Positions 62,366 to 64,000 of a DNA stretch of 64,000 nucleotides are shown here, piece by piece. The stretch's first letter is position 1; each line of letters starts with the position of its first letter. Source of the DNA: Stagnihabitans tardus (GTDB taxonomy: Bacteria > Pseudomonadota > Alphaproteobacteria > Rhodobacterales > Rhodobacteraceae). Made by a program: the position numbers and the translations under genes. The notes under the pieces were generated by a model, which saw nothing but the letters and a program-made list of their open reading frames with translations, was not told the DNA's origin and did no database searches. The DNA lies in NCBI RefSeq assembly GCF_009925085.1, contig NZ_JAABNR010000010.1:124001-188000 (forward strand). The letters are read 5' to 3'.

Positions 62366-63834
62366 TCGGCGGCGGAGAGGGCCCAGCCGCCGATGGCCTT
62401 GGATTCGAGGAACTCCTCGATCCCCCAGACCCCGCCCTCGCGCGCCCGGCCCGACATCTTGACCCCGCCGAAGAAGGCCCCCGCGCCACGCGAGCGCCCG
62501 TTCATCTGGATCATCCCCGCTTTCAGCGCCAGCGCCATGCGGTTGGCCCGCGCGCCGTCCTGGGTCTGGACGTAATGGGTCAGGCCATAGGGGCTGTCAT
62601 TGGCGATGGCCACGGCCTCTTCCTCGGTGTCGAAGGGGATCATGGCGAGGACCGGGCCAAAGATCTCTTCCTTCTCGATCGTCATGCCGGGGGTGACATC
62701 GGCAAAGACCGTGGGCTTGACATAGAAGCCGCGGTTGAAGCCCTCGGGCAGGCCCGGGCCGCCGGCCACCAGCCGCGCGCCCTCGTCGATGCCCTTCTGG
62801 ATATAGCCCTGGATCTGGTCCCATTGGCGCTTGTTCACCACCGGGCCGATATGGTCGCCCTCGTCATGGGCCGAGCCCACTTGGATGCTTTGCGCGACCT
62901 GGGCCGCAATGGCCACCGCGCGGTCATAGGCCGGGCGCTGCACGAGCATCCGCGAGGGCGCGTTGCAGCTTTGGCCCGAGTTGTCCATCATGTGCCGCAC
63001 GCCGCGTTCCACCGCCTTGTCGTCGGCATCGGCGAAGACCACGTTGGCGCCCTTGCCCCCCAGCTCCAGCATCACCCGTTTCAGCGTCTCGGCGGCGGCC
63101 TTGGAGATCGCCTTGCCCGCCCGTGTCGAGCCGGTGAAGGAGATCATCGCCACATCCGGGTGCGTGGTCAGCTGCGCGCCAACCCCCGCGCCATCGCCGT
63201 TCACCAGGTTGAAGACCCCGGGCGGGATCCCCGCGTCATGGCAGAACTCGGCGAAGATCATGGCGTTGAGCGGGCTCTCCTCCGAAGGCTTCAGCACGCA
63301 GGTGCAGCCCGCCAGCAGCGCCGGGATGACCTTCAGCGCGATCTGGTTCATCGGCCAGTTCCAGGGCGTGATCAGGCCCACGACGCCGATGGGCTCTTGG
63401 GCGATCATCGTGTCGGGGGCATGGGGGCCGAGCGGCTTGATCCATTCGAAGGCGTCGAAAGCGGTCAGGAAATTGGTCAGGTGCCAGGGCAGGCAGGGCG
63501 CCTGGGAGCCGCGGGCATGGTCGATGGGCGAGCCCATCTCGATCGAGATGGCCCGGGCGAGGTCCTCCTTGCGGGCCTCGTATTGCTCGAGGATGCGCAC
63601 CACGGCGGCGCGGCGGGTGGCCGGGGGCGTCGCGGCCCAGGCGGGGAAGGCGGCCTTGGCGGCGGCCACCGCCGCATCGGTGTCAGCCTGGTCGCCCAAG
63701 GAGATCACCGCGCAGGGTTCTTCGGTCGAGGGATCGATGACGGCGCAGTCGCGCGGGGCGGCGGGGGCGGTCCAGCGACCGTTGATATAGAAGTCACGGC
63801 GGGTGATCAGGGTATTGGTCGCGGTCTCGGTCAT
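62362..63834 (-). CDS. Aldehyde dehydrogenase family protein
   Basis: Oxidises an aldehyde to its acid with NAD(P). The 490-residue protein has IGVVGLITPWNWPMNQIALKVIPAL split as GVVGLITPWNWPM and ALKVIPALLAGC. The glycine loop is FTGSTRAGKAI, the catalytic glutamate is in LELGGKGANVVF, the catalytic cysteine is in DNSGQSCNAPSRM and EEIFGPVLAMI follows. The substrate is not determined; the DNSGQSCNAPSRM context is not that of succinate-semialdehyde or acetaldehyde subfamilies in any way I can be sure of. GGAGG lies before the ATG. It is the first gene of a coupled unit with the APH-fold kinase and the flavin oxidoreductase. Confidence 0.93.
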   Translation of the reverse strand: MTETATNTLITRRDFYINGRWTAPAAPRDCAVIDPSTEEPCAVISLGDQADTDAAVAAAKAAFPAWAATPPATRRAAVVRILEQYEARKEDLARAISIEMGSPIDHARGSQAPCLPWHLTNFLTAFDAFEWIKPLGPHAPDTMIAQEPIGVVGLITPWNWPMNQIALKVIPALLAGCTCVLKPSEESPLNAMIFAEFCHDAGIPPGVFNLVNGDGAGVGAQLTTHPDVAMISFTGSTRAGKAISKAAAETLKRVMLELGGKGANVVFADADDKAVERGVRHMMDNSGQSCNAPSRMLVQRPAYDRAVAIAAQVAQSIQVGSAHDEGDHIGPVVNKRQWDQIQGYIQKGIDEGARLVAGGPGLPEGFNRGFYVKPTVFADVTPGMTIEKEEIFGPVLAMIPFDTEEEAVAIANDSPYGLTHYVQTQDGARANRMALALKAGMIQMNGRSRGAGAFFGGVKMSGRAREGGVWGIEEFLESKAIGGWALSAAE

Positions 63835-64000
63835 GGCGGGCCTCCATTTTCTCCCAGCATAGGTTGCATGGGAAAAAGGTCCAGCCGGGCGGCGACATAT
63901 TTTGATCAAATTCTGTCGGCGGGAGAAAAGAGGATGCCGGTTCCAAGCGCGGGGACCGGGGGGGAAGGGGGTTCTTTTTGTCGCAGGGGCTGATCCGGGG
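63835..64000. other. Control region upstream of the aldehyde dehydrogenase (no gene seen)
   Basis: 166 bases to the window edge with no supportable gene. It holds an AT-rich spot with the 10-bp palindrome TTTGATCAAA (63901-63910), about 67 bases upstream of the aldehyde dehydrogenase start. Such a short palindrome is only a weak operator candidate. Confidence 0.3.

Noticed and set aside
63901..63910. TTTGATCAAA as an FNR/CRP site upstream of the aldehyde dehydrogenase
   Set aside because: The FNR consensus needs a four-base gap (TTGAT-N4-ATCAA); here the halves are fused. A 10-bp AT-rich palindrome alone is weak evidence.

Overview
The window is about 64 kb of GC-rich chromosomal DNA, packed with genes and almost entirely core metabolism. 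Gene content and order point to an alphaproteobacterium of the order Rhodobacterales (Rhodobacter/Paracoccus/Gemmobacter relatives). The signs are a split-type F1 atp operon, an Hsp20-DUF1150 pair, a manganese-type (family II) pyrophosphatase, a bifunctional Sat/CysC, a RibN transporter under an FMN riboswitch, and short GC-rich intergenic palindrome mosaics. The species cannot be fixed from this. I saw no rRNA, tRNA, CRISPR array, insertion sequence, integrase or phage gene.

Layout. 1-4842: F1 ATP synthase genes atpA (cut by the window edge)-atpG-atpD-[SAM methyltransferase]-atpC, then a terminator and a small H-type lectin gene. 4874-14470: prs, a DsbA-fold isomerase with an alpha/beta hydrolase, threonine aldolase with a UPF0260 protein, ribF, a MaoC hydratase, a HAD hydrolase, family II pyrophosphatase, an EamA transporter and a TraB/GumN protein. 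14555-16735: the groESL operon with a perfect CIRCE element. 16913-23928: an Lrp-type regulator divergent from trxB, sat-cysC, Hsp20/DUF1150, DUF465, purEK and a lipase-like hydrolase. 24202-26880: FMN riboswitch, ribN, then a Nudix/GreA-like/GNAT run. 26875-31010: tetR-aminotransferase-TPP decarboxylase operon (arginine transaminase pathway-like) and an SH3 protein. 31132-35288: a D-2-hydroxyacid dehydrogenase, an EamA transporter, a degenerate M48-like protein and a SPOR protein. 35378-39971: nucleoside salvage (cdd-deoA-deoB, add-upp). 40154-44351: a VOC-bicupin protein with a GntR regulator, divergent from maeB. 44483-50288: a phosphorelay cluster (Hpt, LuxO-like sigma-54 activator, hybrid kinase, SUOX-fold exported protein, NarL-type regulator). 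50521-63834: priA, a PcaD-like hydrolase, threonine dehydratase, an MsbA-like ABC exporter, a cysteine-cluster protein, acyl-CoA synthetase, an exported hypothetical, and an aldehyde dehydrogenase-kinase-flavin oxidoreductase operon.

How it works together. Most operons show one-base gaps or ATGA/TGATG overlaps, so translational coupling is widespread. Regulation can be read directly in several divergent or leader regions: CIRCE at groES, an FMN riboswitch at ribN, a nested dyad between lrp and trxB, a perfect 7+7 operator in front of tetR, paired GTATAC sites between gntR and maeB, and a 20-bp palindrome before the flavin oxidoreductase.

The least explained structures are two. One is a composite 3'-end repeat (GC-rich hairpin followed by a conserved ATATTTG..CAA..TGAAAG tail) found after at least five genes. 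The other is the 44.4-50.3 kb phosphorelay, which pairs LuxU/LuxO-like proteins with a hybrid kinase and a cysteine-free sulfite-oxidase-fold exported protein.
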